Positions 18,832-27,091 of a stretch of 64,000 nucleotides of DNA are shown here, one piece after another. Under the pieces are notes generated by a model. It made no database searches. It saw only the letters and a program-made list of their open reading frames with translations, and was not told the origin of the DNA. The stretch comes from Flavobacteriales bacterium (lineage in GTDB: Bacteria > Bacteroidota > Bacteroidia > Flavobacteriales_F > PHOS-HE28): assembly GCA_016705955.1 (NCBI GenBank), contig JADJKO010000001.1:1-64000 (forward strand), read 5' to 3'. A program made the translations under genes and the position numbers. Every line of letters starts with the position of its first letter. The first letter of the stretch is position 1.

Positions 18832-19557
18832 CTACTTCCCGAAAACCCTTCTTAGCAGATCGCTCGTCCGCGCCGCAGGATCCTTGCGGATGCGCGCCTC
18901 CTCATCGGCGATGAGCACGAAGAGTCCGTCTATCGCCTTCTGCGTCACGTAGCGGTCCAGGTCAGGGTCCACGGCCTTGGCGCCGGTGAAGAGGCCCGCG
19001 GTATTGTAGCCATTGGCCAATGGTGTCCAGTAGCTGGTGAGCGCCACCTTCTCGTTCGCGGCGTGTACAATGGGGAGGAAGCGTTCGATGAGCGACGCGC
19101 CCGTCTTCTCGCTCAGGTAATTCGTGGCCGCGCCCTCGCCGCCTTTCAGGATCGCGAAGCCATCGCCCACGCTCATGCCCAGGATCGCATCACGCAGGAT
19201 CACCAGTGCTTCCTTGGTGGCTTCCTCCGCTGCGCGGTTCAGGGTGCGCTCGAAGTCCTCCACCTGTTGCGTCATGCCCACGCTCACCAAGGTGCTCTTC
19301 ATCTTCTCCGCTTCGGCGGGGAACGGAATGCGGATCCGCGGGCTTTTCCAGAAGCCATCCAGCGCCGAGCCGTGCAGCACGCTCTGCTCCGCACCGTTGT
19401 CCAGCGCTTCCTTCAAACCAGCCACCACATCGGCATTGGAAAGTCCGCCGGGCCTGCTGGTGTTCCTGCCTGCGGGAATGCGCACGCCGAAGGTGATCTG
19501 CGCCACAGCACCACACGAAAGGACAAGAAGGAAGGAGAGGAGGAGGGGCTTCTTCAT
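18832..19557 (-). CDS. DUF4197 family protein
   Basis: A 241-residue secreted or periplasmic protein: signal peptide MKKPLLLSFLLVLSCGAVAQ followed by the all-helical DUF4197 domain (LSNADVVAGLKEALDNGAEQ, KAIDGLFVLIADEEARIRKD, terminating LLRRVFGK). Function unknown; the family is widespread in Proteobacteria and Bacteroidota. Its 3'-terminal ~135 bp are duplicated at 16899. It faces the T9SS gene tail to tail with 14 bases between the stops. Confidence 0.9.
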   Translation of the reverse strand: MKKPLLLSFLLVLSCGAVAQITFGVRIPAGRNTSRPGGLSNADVVAGLKEALDNGAEQSVLHGSALDGFWKSPRIRIPFPAEAEKMKSTLVSVGMTQQVEDFERTLNRAAEEATKEALVILRDAILGMSVGDGFAILKGGEGAATNYLSEKTGASLIERFLPIVHAANEKVALTSYWTPLANGYNTAGLFTGAKAVDPDLDRYVTQKAIDGLFVLIADEEARIRKDPAARTSDLLRRVFGK

Positions 19558-19629
19558 GGGGCGGGCGCGGCAAGGATGGTGCCGGGGGGATGGATCACGG
19601 ATCAGTAAAAGATGACCGAACCCCGCCCC

Positions 19630-20040
19630 CTACTTCTCGAACGTGAAGAAGAAGAAGAACACAGCGGCCCATGTCGCGGGAACATCGTTGGCATAACCAA
19701 TGGTGCTTCGACTGCTGTTCTCCACGCGGCCATCGGCGTTCACATACCCTATTGTGCTGCGACTGCTGTTCTCCACACGACCGTCCTTGTTCACGTAGCC
19801 CACGGTGCTGCGGCTGCTGTTCTCGATGCGCCCGTCCGCATTGATGTACCCGATGGTGCTGCGTGAGGCATTCTCGATGCGGCCATCCTTGTTGATGTAG
19901 CCCACGGTACTGCGGCTGCTGTTCTCAATGCGCCCATCGGGGTTGATGTAGCCGGTGGTGCTGCGGCTGCTGTTCTCGATGCGTTGGGCGTTGCTCACTA
20001 CGGTGAGCAGGAAGAAGGATGCGAAGAGGAGCAGGCGCAT
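19630..20040 (-). CDS. Secreted protein with six 17-residue repeats (beta-flower type)
   Basis: A 136-residue protein with signal peptide MRLLLFASFFLLTVVSNAQ and then six repeats of the form RIENSSRSTVGYINKDG, 51 bp each, differing in a few positions (I/V, N/K/A). The pattern recalls the 5-fold beta-flower proteins of Bacteroidota, in which such repeats build a closed beta structure; this name is from memory and not tested. The protein ends with a hydrophobic stretch (WAAVFFFFFTFEK), possibly a tail anchor. The ATG at 20040 is chosen to give the signal peptide. Confidence 0.75.
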   Translation of the reverse strand: MRLLLFASFFLLTVVSNAQRIENSSRSTTGYINPDGRIENSSRSTVGYINKDGRIENASRSTIGYINADGRIENSSRSTVGYVNKDGRVENSSRSTIGYVNADGRVENSSRSTIGYANDVPATWAAVFFFFFTFEK

Positions 20041-20083
20041 GGCGGTGGGTTTTGGGCGGTTGGGCAAAGATCGGTCCGGTTGG

Positions 20084-21607
20084 TTATTTTCTGGCAGGCA
20101 CGACACCTTCCTCGAGGCCCTTGATCTTCTCCTGTAGTCCGGCGAACGCGGGGTCCATGGCCAGGGTCTTCTTGAAGTTGGTCAACGCAGCAGCGGTATC
20201 GCCGTTCGCAAGAAGCACATCGCCAAAACTGTCATACACGTTGGCGGAACGCGGGTATTCCTCCATGTTCAGTCGGAGGATCGCAACGGCGTCATCGACG
20301 CGATCGGCCCAGAGCAACTGGTATCCGAACACGTTGAGCTCCTGTTCCTCGAAGAGGTAGTCCCGTTGCCGTTCCGCTTTCAGTTTCTTGTACTTGGCAA
20401 TGGCAGCTTCCACACCTTCGTCCTGCACTGTTCTCCGAATGGCATCGCGGATGAAGATCCGAGGCAGCTCGGAAGGCTGGTCATGGAGGATCCTGTCAAG
20501 GCCATCCGTAAGGCCGAAGTAGCGGGTGGAGTTGTTCGTAAGCAGGATGATGCAATTGTCCTCGTCGATCTCCCGGCGGATGTTGGTGATGAAGCCGAGC
20601 CATCCACCGGAATGGTGAACGACTTTCTTCCCTGCCGGTGTTCGTTCAATGAACCAGCCGAAGCCATAGTCGGTCGTATCGCCGTTCGCAAGCACCGAGG
20701 GGGTGAACGCCTCTTCCAGGGTTTTGCGGGAGACCAGCTTGTCGGTGTACAGGATCCTGTCCCATTTCATCAGATCACCCACGGTGGAGAAGACGCCACC
20801 ATCCCCGTGCGCCGCGTTCAGGTAGTGCACATCGTCCGGGAGCATGTCCACCCCATTCCATTCCATCGAGAATCCAAACGCCCTGTCCGGCATGTTCGCA
20901 TCGGGACCGAGCACATAGTGGTACACCACGGTATGGCTCATGCCAGCGGGCTCGAAGACGTGATCGTGCAGGTAGGTGGCGAACGATACGCCCGATATCC
21001 TGACCACCATCGTGGCGAGCAACATGTAGCCGGTGTTACTGTATTCCCACTTCTCGCTTGGCTTGAAGAGGACCGGAGGGTGCAACTCGGCGAGCATCTT
21101 CACGCAGTCCTCATTTCCAGTGATGGACTTCTTCGGGTCGGTGAAGGTCAGGTCCGTCTTCCAGTTCTCATCCATGAGCCTGTTGTAATCCGGCAAACCC
21201 GAGACATGGTTCAGCAGGTGCCTGATGGTGATCCCTTCGTAGGGCAATTCCGGGAGGAAGTCGCGGATGTCCTGGTCGTACTCCAACTTGCCCTGTTCCC
21301 GTAGCATCATGATCGCCATGGCGGTGAACTGCTTGCTCACAGAGCCCAACCTGAACACCGAGTTCAGCGTCAGCGGGGCAACCGGATCAATGCTCTTGAT
21401 CCCGAAGGATCCTTGATAGACGAGTTCTCCGTGTTCGACCACAAGGGCATTGCCGTTGAACTGGCCCCTTGCGTGTGCTTCGGACAAGTATCGTGCGTAT
21501 TGCTGCGCGTGCGTGTCCTCCTTCTGCTGCCCGCAGGACAGGAAGGGGAGGGTAGTGAGGGCCAACGCGATCGCGTAGCGCTGATCGGTGAAGTGGAAGA
21601 TGCGCAT
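20084..21607 (-). CDS. Serine hydrolase, class C beta-lactamase family
   Basis: A 507-residue lipoprotein-like protein: the signal ends at LPFLSCGQQ, a lipobox-like Cys. The beta-lactamase/DD-peptidase fold shows the nucleophile motif SVSKQ (about residue 85), YSNTGY as the tyrosine motif and HHSGGW as the third motif. Residues 420-507 form a helical, TPR-like tail (NVYDSFGDVLLANGDTAAAL). Such proteins are usually peptidases or esterases rather than true antibiotic beta-lactamases. It follows a copy of the HD gene end and could be a cassette of the same series. The ATG at 21607 fits the signal peptide. Confidence 0.85.
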   Translation of the reverse strand: MRIFHFTDQRYAIALALTTLPFLSCGQQKEDTHAQQYARYLSEAHARGQFNGNALVVEHGELVYQGSFGIKSIDPVAPLTLNSVFRLGSVSKQFTAMAIMMLREQGKLEYDQDIRDFLPELPYEGITIRHLLNHVSGLPDYNRLMDENWKTDLTFTDPKKSITGNEDCVKMLAELHPPVLFKPSEKWEYSNTGYMLLATMVVRISGVSFATYLHDHVFEPAGMSHTVVYHYVLGPDANMPDRAFGFSMEWNGVDMLPDDVHYLNAAHGDGGVFSTVGDLMKWDRILYTDKLVSRKTLEEAFTPSVLANGDTTDYGFGWFIERTPAGKKVVHHSGGWLGFITNIRREIDEDNCIILLTNNSTRYFGLTDGLDRILHDQPSELPRIFIRDAIRRTVQDEGVEAAIAKYKKLKAERQRDYLFEEQELNVFGYQLLWADRVDDAVAILRLNMEEYPRSANVYDSFGDVLLANGDTAAALTNFKKTLAMDPAFAGLQEKIKGLEEGVVPARK

Positions 21608-21699
21608 CCGTGGCCAGGTTCGATTCGCGTGGTAAAGTACCGCACACCGTTCCGCAGCACAGCCGAGTGTGACGAGATCTTTGTTATTGCGCGAGGCGT

Positions 21700-21762
21700 T
21701 CACAATTTCTCCAACCACCTCCGCCACGCCACGTACCACATCTCCACTGCCGTGCTCAATGC
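21700..21762 (-). pseudogene. Copy 4 of the HD hydrolase gene 3' end
   Basis: The minus strand reads ALSTAVEMWYVAWRRWLEKL and a TGA, in the same frame and with the same stop position as the last ~20 codons of the HD gene at 25613. It overlaps the stop codon of the T9SS gene ending at 21756. Confidence 0.75.
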
Positions 21763-23213
21763 GCGATGATCAGTCTGCGGATCGCGCGTGTGCCGTTCAA
21801 GAACTGCACATGTACCATGTACAAGCCTTCGGGCCGATCGCCGAGTTCCAGTTCCACGTTCGTGCCGCTCGCGATGAACCCGGCGACGTTGCGCCCTTGC
21901 AGGTCGAGGATATCCACGTGTTGGATAGGAGAGTTCGCTTGGACCTTGAAGTGACCATCGCTCGGAACGGGTGAGATGATCAATCCTTGGTCGAAGGAGT
22001 TCTCCTCGATCCCGACGATCGCTTCAATGCCGCAAGGGATCCCGTTCTTCTTGAAGTAGGGGATGGAAAGGCTACTGGACGTTGGTACGCCCAACGGGCC
22101 TATCGGGTAGGTCAAATGGGAATAGGTATGACCGACGCCTAACAGGTAGCCGTATTCGTCGCTGGGCGGTGGCCCATTGGTGTCAATACCTGTCCAACAA
22201 TCATCCGCCTCGCAATACCCGAGACCATGGACCGGTGAGTATCCATACGCCCCGAACACATGGCCGCAGTGTGGGAAGAAGTTCAAGTATCTCGAACTCC
22301 CATTGAACTCTTCAAAAGGGATCTCGGCGATCACATCGATCTTTGAGTAGGTGAGTTCACCGGAGTTGAGCGTGACGCCGCCCTGCCCAACATGGAAGGA
22401 TTCTGAGCTGACGGTGTACGTCACATCAGTGGCGGTCTCCGTTCGCGCAAGAATGGTGTACTTGGTGAAGGTGACGGAATTGGAAGGTGGGGGATACGTG
22501 CCGCTCGCGCTGCGATACTGCACCACATCCCCGGGGCCGTAATCGTGTACGGTGGCTTCAGAGATGCTATAAAGACCCACCTGCCGCACTGCGTCACCGA
22601 TCATGTGGATCGGCCGGAGCACCGCAGGGAAGGAGTCCACTTGGAAGAAGCTGATCACCCCTAGGTCCTTTCCGATGATGATCCGCGAACCTTGCAAGGC
22701 GGAATTGATCGGGTTTCCGGTAGGGTCGGTATGCAAGATGCGGTAGTACCGCGCGGAATCCGGGATCCCTAGGAAGGTTGCCGTGTCCCGCTGCTCATAG
22801 ATCAGCGAGAACAGCTGGTTTTGATCTTGAAAGATCGCAGACGTATCCCCAAAGGGGATCCCGGGATCCAGATGCAGTGTGTCACCGAGGATGTTGAACA
22901 ATCGAAAGCTACCGTCGGTCGATCCCTCGAGCCGGGGGCCGAACCATGATGGTAGATCCTGTTTCAGGCAGTTCGGCCAACCCCAACCCAAGCAGAAGTC
23001 ACTCTGGCTATCTACCGCGTTCAACAGGAAGTAGTTGGCGTATGTGGTGTCGCCATTGCTGGCAGTGATGGGGTCCGATGCCAAGCTGTACACCCTACCA
23101 AGACCGCTATCATCCAGAAAGGCACGTTGCATCCCAGAGACAAAAGGTTGGTATTCCTGGGCACTGCCCAAGGAGGGCATCACGGCAAGAAGGATGGATA
23201 GGTGCCGGATCAT
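21756..23213 (-). CDS. Secreted protein with T9SS type A sorting domain
   Basis: A 485-residue protein with an N-terminal signal peptide (MIRHLSILLAVMPSLGSAQ) and a C-terminal sorting domain of about 75 residues (LIISPVPSDGHFKVQANS, VDILDLQGRNV, PEGLYMVHV, ending RRLIIAH). The middle is beta-rich with no catalytic motif recognised. The ATG at 23213 is chosen for the signal peptide. It sits between copies 3 and 4 of the HD gene end, and its stop codon lies within copy 4. Confidence 0.8.
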   Translation of the reverse strand: MIRHLSILLAVMPSLGSAQEYQPFVSGMQRAFLDDSGLGRVYSLASDPITASNGDTTYANYFLLNAVDSQSDFCLGWGWPNCLKQDLPSWFGPRLEGSTDGSFRLFNILGDTLHLDPGIPFGDTSAIFQDQNQLFSLIYEQRDTATFLGIPDSARYYRILHTDPTGNPINSALQGSRIIIGKDLGVISFFQVDSFPAVLRPIHMIGDAVRQVGLYSISEATVHDYGPGDVVQYRSASGTYPPPSNSVTFTKYTILARTETATDVTYTVSSESFHVGQGGVTLNSGELTYSKIDVIAEIPFEEFNGSSRYLNFFPHCGHVFGAYGYSPVHGLGYCEADDCWTGIDTNGPPPSDEYGYLLGVGHTYSHLTYPIGPLGVPTSSSLSIPYFKKNGIPCGIEAIVGIEENSFDQGLIISPVPSDGHFKVQANSPIQHVDILDLQGRNVAGFIASGTNVELELGDRPEGLYMVHVQFLNGTRAIRRLIIAH

Positions 23214-23268
23214 TTTCTGAAGTCCCGTTGAACGATGACGACGGGTTTGGCCCATGCGCTGCCTTGGA

Positions 23269-23331
23269 TCACATCTTCCCCAACCACCGCGGCCACGCCA
23301 AGTACCACTTCTCCAACGGGGTGCTCGGTGT
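23269..23331 (-). pseudogene. Copy 3 of the HD hydrolase gene 3' end
   Basis: The minus strand reads STPSTPLEKWYLAWPRWLGK, then Met and TGA, matching the HD gene terminus over about 50 bp. It lies 27 bases beyond the stop of the delta-60 repeat gene and 56 bases before the start of the next T9SS gene. Confidence 0.75.
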
Positions 23332-23358
23332 CGACGGACCGGTCATCGCGAATTCTCG

Positions 23359-24840
23359 CTACTCCTTTATGAATCGCTGGTGCAGCCATTGCCCATTGTG
23401 CGCGATGCCGATCAAATAGCTACCGCTAGCAAGCCAACCCACATCGAGACCTTCGGTCGGCCATATGCCGCTGCTCAGCATCAGACCATCCGGGCGGAGC
23501 AAGCGGTATTGCGCCCGTGAACTCGGTTGCGTCAGCCATAGTCGACTGCTCGCGGGATTGGGGAATAGGGTCCACCCGGGGACCCCTACTTCCGCTATGC
23601 CCACATCCACTAGGCAGGTTATCCGCGCAACAAGCCAATGGGCCCCGCTAAAGTTGGAATAGCCGCTGATGAGAACCCGGCCGTCGGACTGGTGACGAAT
23701 TTGCAGGACATCGTCGTAGCTGTTGACCGCGATGACGGACTCACCGTTCGTTCCGAAAGCGGGGTCCGGTGTTCCATCGTCCAGCAGGCGGAGCAAGGTG
23801 ATATCCTGGGCACCGCCGATGTCCTTGCAACCGGTCAGGACCACTGCACCATCGGCCTGTAGCACTATGTCCCTAGCTGTAATGTTGTTCACGGTGCTGA
23901 CCGCACGACCATTGTTCCCGAACGTAGGGACCAATACGCCATTGGCATCATACCGCTCGGCGAAAAAGATCTTGGCACTCGTCATGATGCCACCCACCAC
24001 GAGCGAGCCATCTGGCGCTGCTGCCAGAGCGAACGCGAATTCGCTGGTGCTGCCCCCGAGAAGGTCGGAGATCACCACTCCTCCATTTCCGAAGGATGGG
24101 TCGAGGATACCTGAGGTATCGAAGCGCGCGAGGTAGACCGAGTTCCCGGCATACTTACCGGTGATCACGATACGATCAGCGTAGTCGACGGCCATTTCGC
24201 ATGCCGTGCCGGACGCAGCATAGAGCAACACACCATCGTCACTGAAACTTGTGTCAAATGAACCGTCATCGAGGAAGCGTAGAAGACAGGCGCCATTGCT
24301 CGATCCGGCGCAGACCATAATTCGGCCATCGGAAGTGAGGGCGGCATCCATGGGCCACATGCTACCTGGGCCTTCGTTGTAAACGATGGGGCCGAAGGAT
24401 CCGATCAGCTCCCCTTCCGGGGTGAAGCGCACCATGGCGAATGCATAATCCTGTCCGCTTACCCGGGTCCGGCCTACGAGGATGATATCATTGTTGGTGG
24501 CCCGTAGGAGTTCCTCCACAACAAAGTCCTCCGGCAAGAGCATGACCGTGCTCACCGATCCGTTAATGCCGAAGGCGGGATCGGGCCCGCCATCGGGCAG
24601 CATCTGGTGCAGCTTCAGAAGACTCCCTTGATTTCCCGCCGTAAGGATGCGATCATCGGGTAATACCAGCATTGCGGACGCAGATCCGTTGTTGTTCATT
24701 AATACCACAGCACCGTTGGTGCCGAAGGTGGCGTCGAGCACACCGAATTGAGCGGTCCCCAAGCTGGCGAACCCAAGGAGCAGAAAGGATAAGGTCCAGC
24801 GCAAGGCAACAATGAAGGGCGTCCAGTCGGATCGGCGCAT
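23359..24840 (-). CDS. Secreted delta-60 repeat protein with T9SS-type C-terminus
   Basis: A 493-residue protein with an N-terminal signal (LSFLLLGFASLGTAQ). Residues 30-400 are a series of delta-60-type repeats of about 50-60 residues (LDATFGTNGAVVLM, LDPSFGNGGVV, PDPAFGTNGES, each with a following DGRILI / DGSLVVGG strand), a beta-propeller-like arrangement. The final ~75 residues (GWTLFPNPASSRLWLT to HQRFIKE) fit a type A T9SS sorting domain. It is probably secreted or surface-bound; the function of delta-60 proteins is unknown. It lies between copies 2 and 3 of the HD gene end. Confidence 0.85.
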   Translation of the reverse strand: MRRSDWTPFIVALRWTLSFLLLGFASLGTAQFGVLDATFGTNGAVVLMNNNGSASAMLVLPDDRILTAGNQGSLLKLHQMLPDGGPDPAFGINGSVSTVMLLPEDFVVEELLRATNNDIILVGRTRVSGQDYAFAMVRFTPEGELIGSFGPIVYNEGPGSMWPMDAALTSDGRIMVCAGSSNGACLLRFLDDGSFDTSFSDDGVLLYAASGTACEMAVDYADRIVITGKYAGNSVYLARFDTSGILDPSFGNGGVVISDLLGGSTSEFAFALAAAPDGSLVVGGIMTSAKIFFAERYDANGVLVPTFGNNGRAVSTVNNITARDIVLQADGAVVLTGCKDIGGAQDITLLRLLDDGTPDPAFGTNGESVIAVNSYDDVLQIRHQSDGRVLISGYSNFSGAHWLVARITCLVDVGIAEVGVPGWTLFPNPASSRLWLTQPSSRAQYRLLRPDGLMLSSGIWPTEGLDVGWLASGSYLIGIAHNGQWLHQRFIKE

Positions 24841-24919
24841 GTCGGCAAGCTACTAAGCCCTGAGAAAGGGCTTTGCGCGAGATATTCCGCAGGTTCAAGG
24901 ACTTGTACCGCTACTCCAG

Positions 24920-24979
24920 CTACCTCCCCATCCACCTCGGCCATGCCAAGTACCACTTCCCCACAGGCTTGCTCAACGC
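24920..24979 (-). pseudogene. Copy 2 of the HD hydrolase gene 3' end
   Basis: The minus strand reads ALSKPVGKWYLAWPRWMGR and a TAG. It begins 14 bases past the stop of the membrane protein gene at 24993. ALSKPV is closer to the usual ending of HD proteins in the phylum than the present HD gene end, hinting that copies derive from related genomes. Confidence 0.8.
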
Positions 24980-24992
24980 CTGCCACATGTCC

Positions 24993-25607
24993 TTAGAACC
25001 CGACCACTTGTCGCTGGATCCACAATTCACGACCATGCTCCAGGTCGTCTCTTTCGAATCTCAAGATATTTCCACTATCGTACGGCGTTGCTCCTTCAAC
25101 GTGCTTGAGGACCGCATGATCGAAATATCGTGTCTCTCCTCTGGGGAGGGTAACAACATCAAAGAAAATGGTATCGGCCTTCAAGCGATAGGTGCCGGTA
25201 TACTCCTGTGTTCCGAAACAGACGTGGCGCTCCGTGAATGTGTGGTCTCATTTCAGGGTCAGCGTGATCGAACAATTCGCAGCTCCCTCCCTGTATGCGA
25301 TCAGGAGGTCGTTCGCTCCGGATCCGGAGAGATCGACTATTCCTCGCGGGAAGGCACATGTCAGGCCTACGGACAACCCGAGCAAGGTCATTGAGAGTCC
25401 AGTGCTCCAATTGATGGCCCTTTCCCGGATGATCATCGCTGCGTGCATGATCAAGAGGACAAGGAGGAACAGGAACCAGAACAGTAGCGCCAACATGGCG
25501 AGGAGTGCGAAGCCGCCTAGCTTCCATTGCCACAGGCCAAATGTGTTCACAGCGACCAACAAACCGATCGCACTGATCCACGAGATCTTGTGTATCGCCG
25601 TGTTCAT
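24993..25607 (-). CDS. Membrane protein with lipocalin-like C-terminus, in-frame TGA
   Basis: Read from the ATG at 25607 (MNTAIHKISWISAIGLL) the protein has three to four hydrophobic helices up to about residue 90, then a soluble region ANDLLIAYREGAANCSITLTLK. A TGA at about 25246 interrupts it, but the same frame continues without a shift (DHTFTERHVCFGTQEYTGTY, LKADTIFFDVVTLPRGETRY) to a stop at 24993. The two parts together look like one family of about 204 residues, so the TGA is a point mutation or sequencing error, not a true end. It starts five bases after the HD gene stop and is followed by copy 2 of the HD gene end. Confidence 0.6.
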
Positions 25608-25612
25608 ATGAG

Positions 25613-26833
25613 TCACATCTTCCCCAACCACCTCGGCCACGCCAAGTACCACTTCTCCACTGAGGTCATAAGCGCAGTGATGCCGAGGTTGTCACTGGCA
25701 TCGGCGATATCGCGCAGGCTGCCATCCTTGTGCAGCAGTTCGATGCGGTCGTGCGTGGGGTCGTAGGCGTTGTTCACGATGCTGCCTGTGATCACGAAGC
25801 GTTCGGCGTCGGCAGTGGAGATGCCGAGCTGGTCGGCCACCTGCTTGCGTAGCGTGGCTACTTGATCCGCATCCCACGGCGCATTCTGCAAGCGGATGTG
25901 CAGGTTGCGGCGTTCCACCAGGTCGCTGGCCAATGTGGCGAGCACCTTGTCCGGGTGACGCGTCCACACTTTCACCGCGCCCATGATGTCGTGGTCGTCC
26001 AAGCGCAGGAACTCGCCGAGGATGGCCGGATCGCGGAACGAACTGCGGTCGTGCCGCGCGGTGAGGAAGACCTGCAACGCGGGAGATGCGAAGACTGCAG
26101 TACCGCCGAGCGCGAGCTCCTTCGCGCGGCGCAGTGTTTCCACCAACATCATCTCGCAAGCCACCACGGTCTTGTGCAGGTACACCTGCCAGTACATCAG
26201 GCGGCGCGCAACAAGGAACTTCTCGATGCTGTAGATCGCTTTCTCCTCCACCACGAGCTTGTCGTTGTGGATCTCCAGCATCTTCAGGATCCGTTCCCCG
26301 CCGATCACGCCTTCGCTCACGCCGGTGTAGAAACTGTCGCGGTTCAGGTAGTCGATGCGGTCCACGTCCAACTGGCTGCTCACGAGTTGGTGCAACGCGC
26401 GTCGCGGGTGTCGGTCGCGAAAGATGTCGATGCCCATCGTGAGCGCACCATCGAAGCGTTCGTTCAGCGCGTCCATCACCAACGCACTCACATCCTCATG
26501 GCCGATGCCTTCCACAAGGGTGTGCTCCAGTGCGTGGCTGAAAGGCCCATGGCCGATGTCGTGCAACAGGATCGCGATCGCGGCACCATGCGCTTCTGCA
26601 TCGCTGATGTCGTGCCCCTTGCTCCGCAACGTGGCGATGGCCTCACCCATGAGATGCATCGCACCCAACGCATGATGGAAGCGCGTGTGCAACGCCCCCG
26701 GATACACCAGGTGGGAGAGGCCCAATTGCTTGATGTACCGCAGTCTTTGGAACCACGGATGATCGATGAGCGCGAGCACCTGCGCGTTGGGCACGCTGAT
26801 GAACCCGTAGATCGGATCGTTGAGGATCTTCAT
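25613..26833 (-). CDS. HD superfamily phosphohydrolase
   Basis: A 406-residue HD-domain protein related to deoxyguanosine triphosphate hydrolases. Metal-binding motifs are HTRFHHALGAMHLM (about residue 50), LLHDIGHGPFSHALEH (about 90) and QLDVDRIDYLNRD (about 160). The substrate of this subfamily is not known. In other Bacteroidota it usually lies next to lpxD. Here its 3' end, encoding VEKWYLAWPRWLGKM and a TGA, is the template of three further copies at 24920, 23269 and 21700. It is divergent from porX with a repeat element between. Confidence 0.93.
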   Translation of the reverse strand: MKILNDPIYGFISVPNAQVLALIDHPWFQRLRYIKQLGLSHLVYPGALHTRFHHALGAMHLMGEAIATLRSKGHDISDAEAHGAAIAILLHDIGHGPFSHALEHTLVEGIGHEDVSALVMDALNERFDGALTMGIDIFRDRHPRRALHQLVSSQLDVDRIDYLNRDSFYTGVSEGVIGGERILKMLEIHNDKLVVEEKAIYSIEKFLVARRLMYWQVYLHKTVVACEMMLVETLRRAKELALGGTAVFASPALQVFLTARHDRSSFRDPAILGEFLRLDDHDIMGAVKVWTRHPDKVLATLASDLVERRNLHIRLQNAPWDADQVATLRKQVADQLGISTADAERFVITGSIVNNAYDPTHDRIELLHKDGSLRDIADASDNLGITALMTSVEKWYLAWPRWLGKM

Positions 26834-26839
26834 TGCAAA

Positions 26840-26972
26840 GAATGTTGCGGGTTGAAGAGGTTACGCGTTACGTGTTGAAATGCCAGCGCGGGGACAACCC
26901 GCAACACGTAACACGTCAACTCGTAACGCATTTCCCTTTCCTCTTGCAACTCGCAACGCATCCGGCTATTTC
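26840..26972. repeat. CGTAACACG-family inverted repeat between HD gene and porX
   Basis: TTACGCGTTACGTGTTG (26862-26878) pairs with CAACACGTAACACGTCAA (26903-26920), and further CAACTCGTAACGC units follow. The family also occurs in frame inside icmF at 61327. No gene is present between 26834 and 27091. Confidence 0.65.
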
Positions 26973-27091
26973 GTCCAGCTACCTTCACGCCCCGAATGTA
27001 GAGGGCAACAACGGACCAACTATCCCGTTGCTCCTGCATGCGAACTTTCATCACTGAACCCGTAGCGCCGAAAAGCGCCATCAACCTGAAT

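Noticed and set aside
20084..21607. Antibiotic-resistance AmpC beta-lactamase
   Set aside because: Motifs only place it in the broad serine hydrolase family and it has a TPR-like tail; resistance is not supported.
21600..21640. tRNA T-arm-like GGTTCGATTC
   Set aside because: No acceptor or anticodon stems around it; it lies at the start of the serine hydrolase gene.
21700..25672. True integron cassette array
   Set aside because: The repeats lack the RYYYAAC/GTTRRRY core sites and attC folding, and no integron integrase is in the window.
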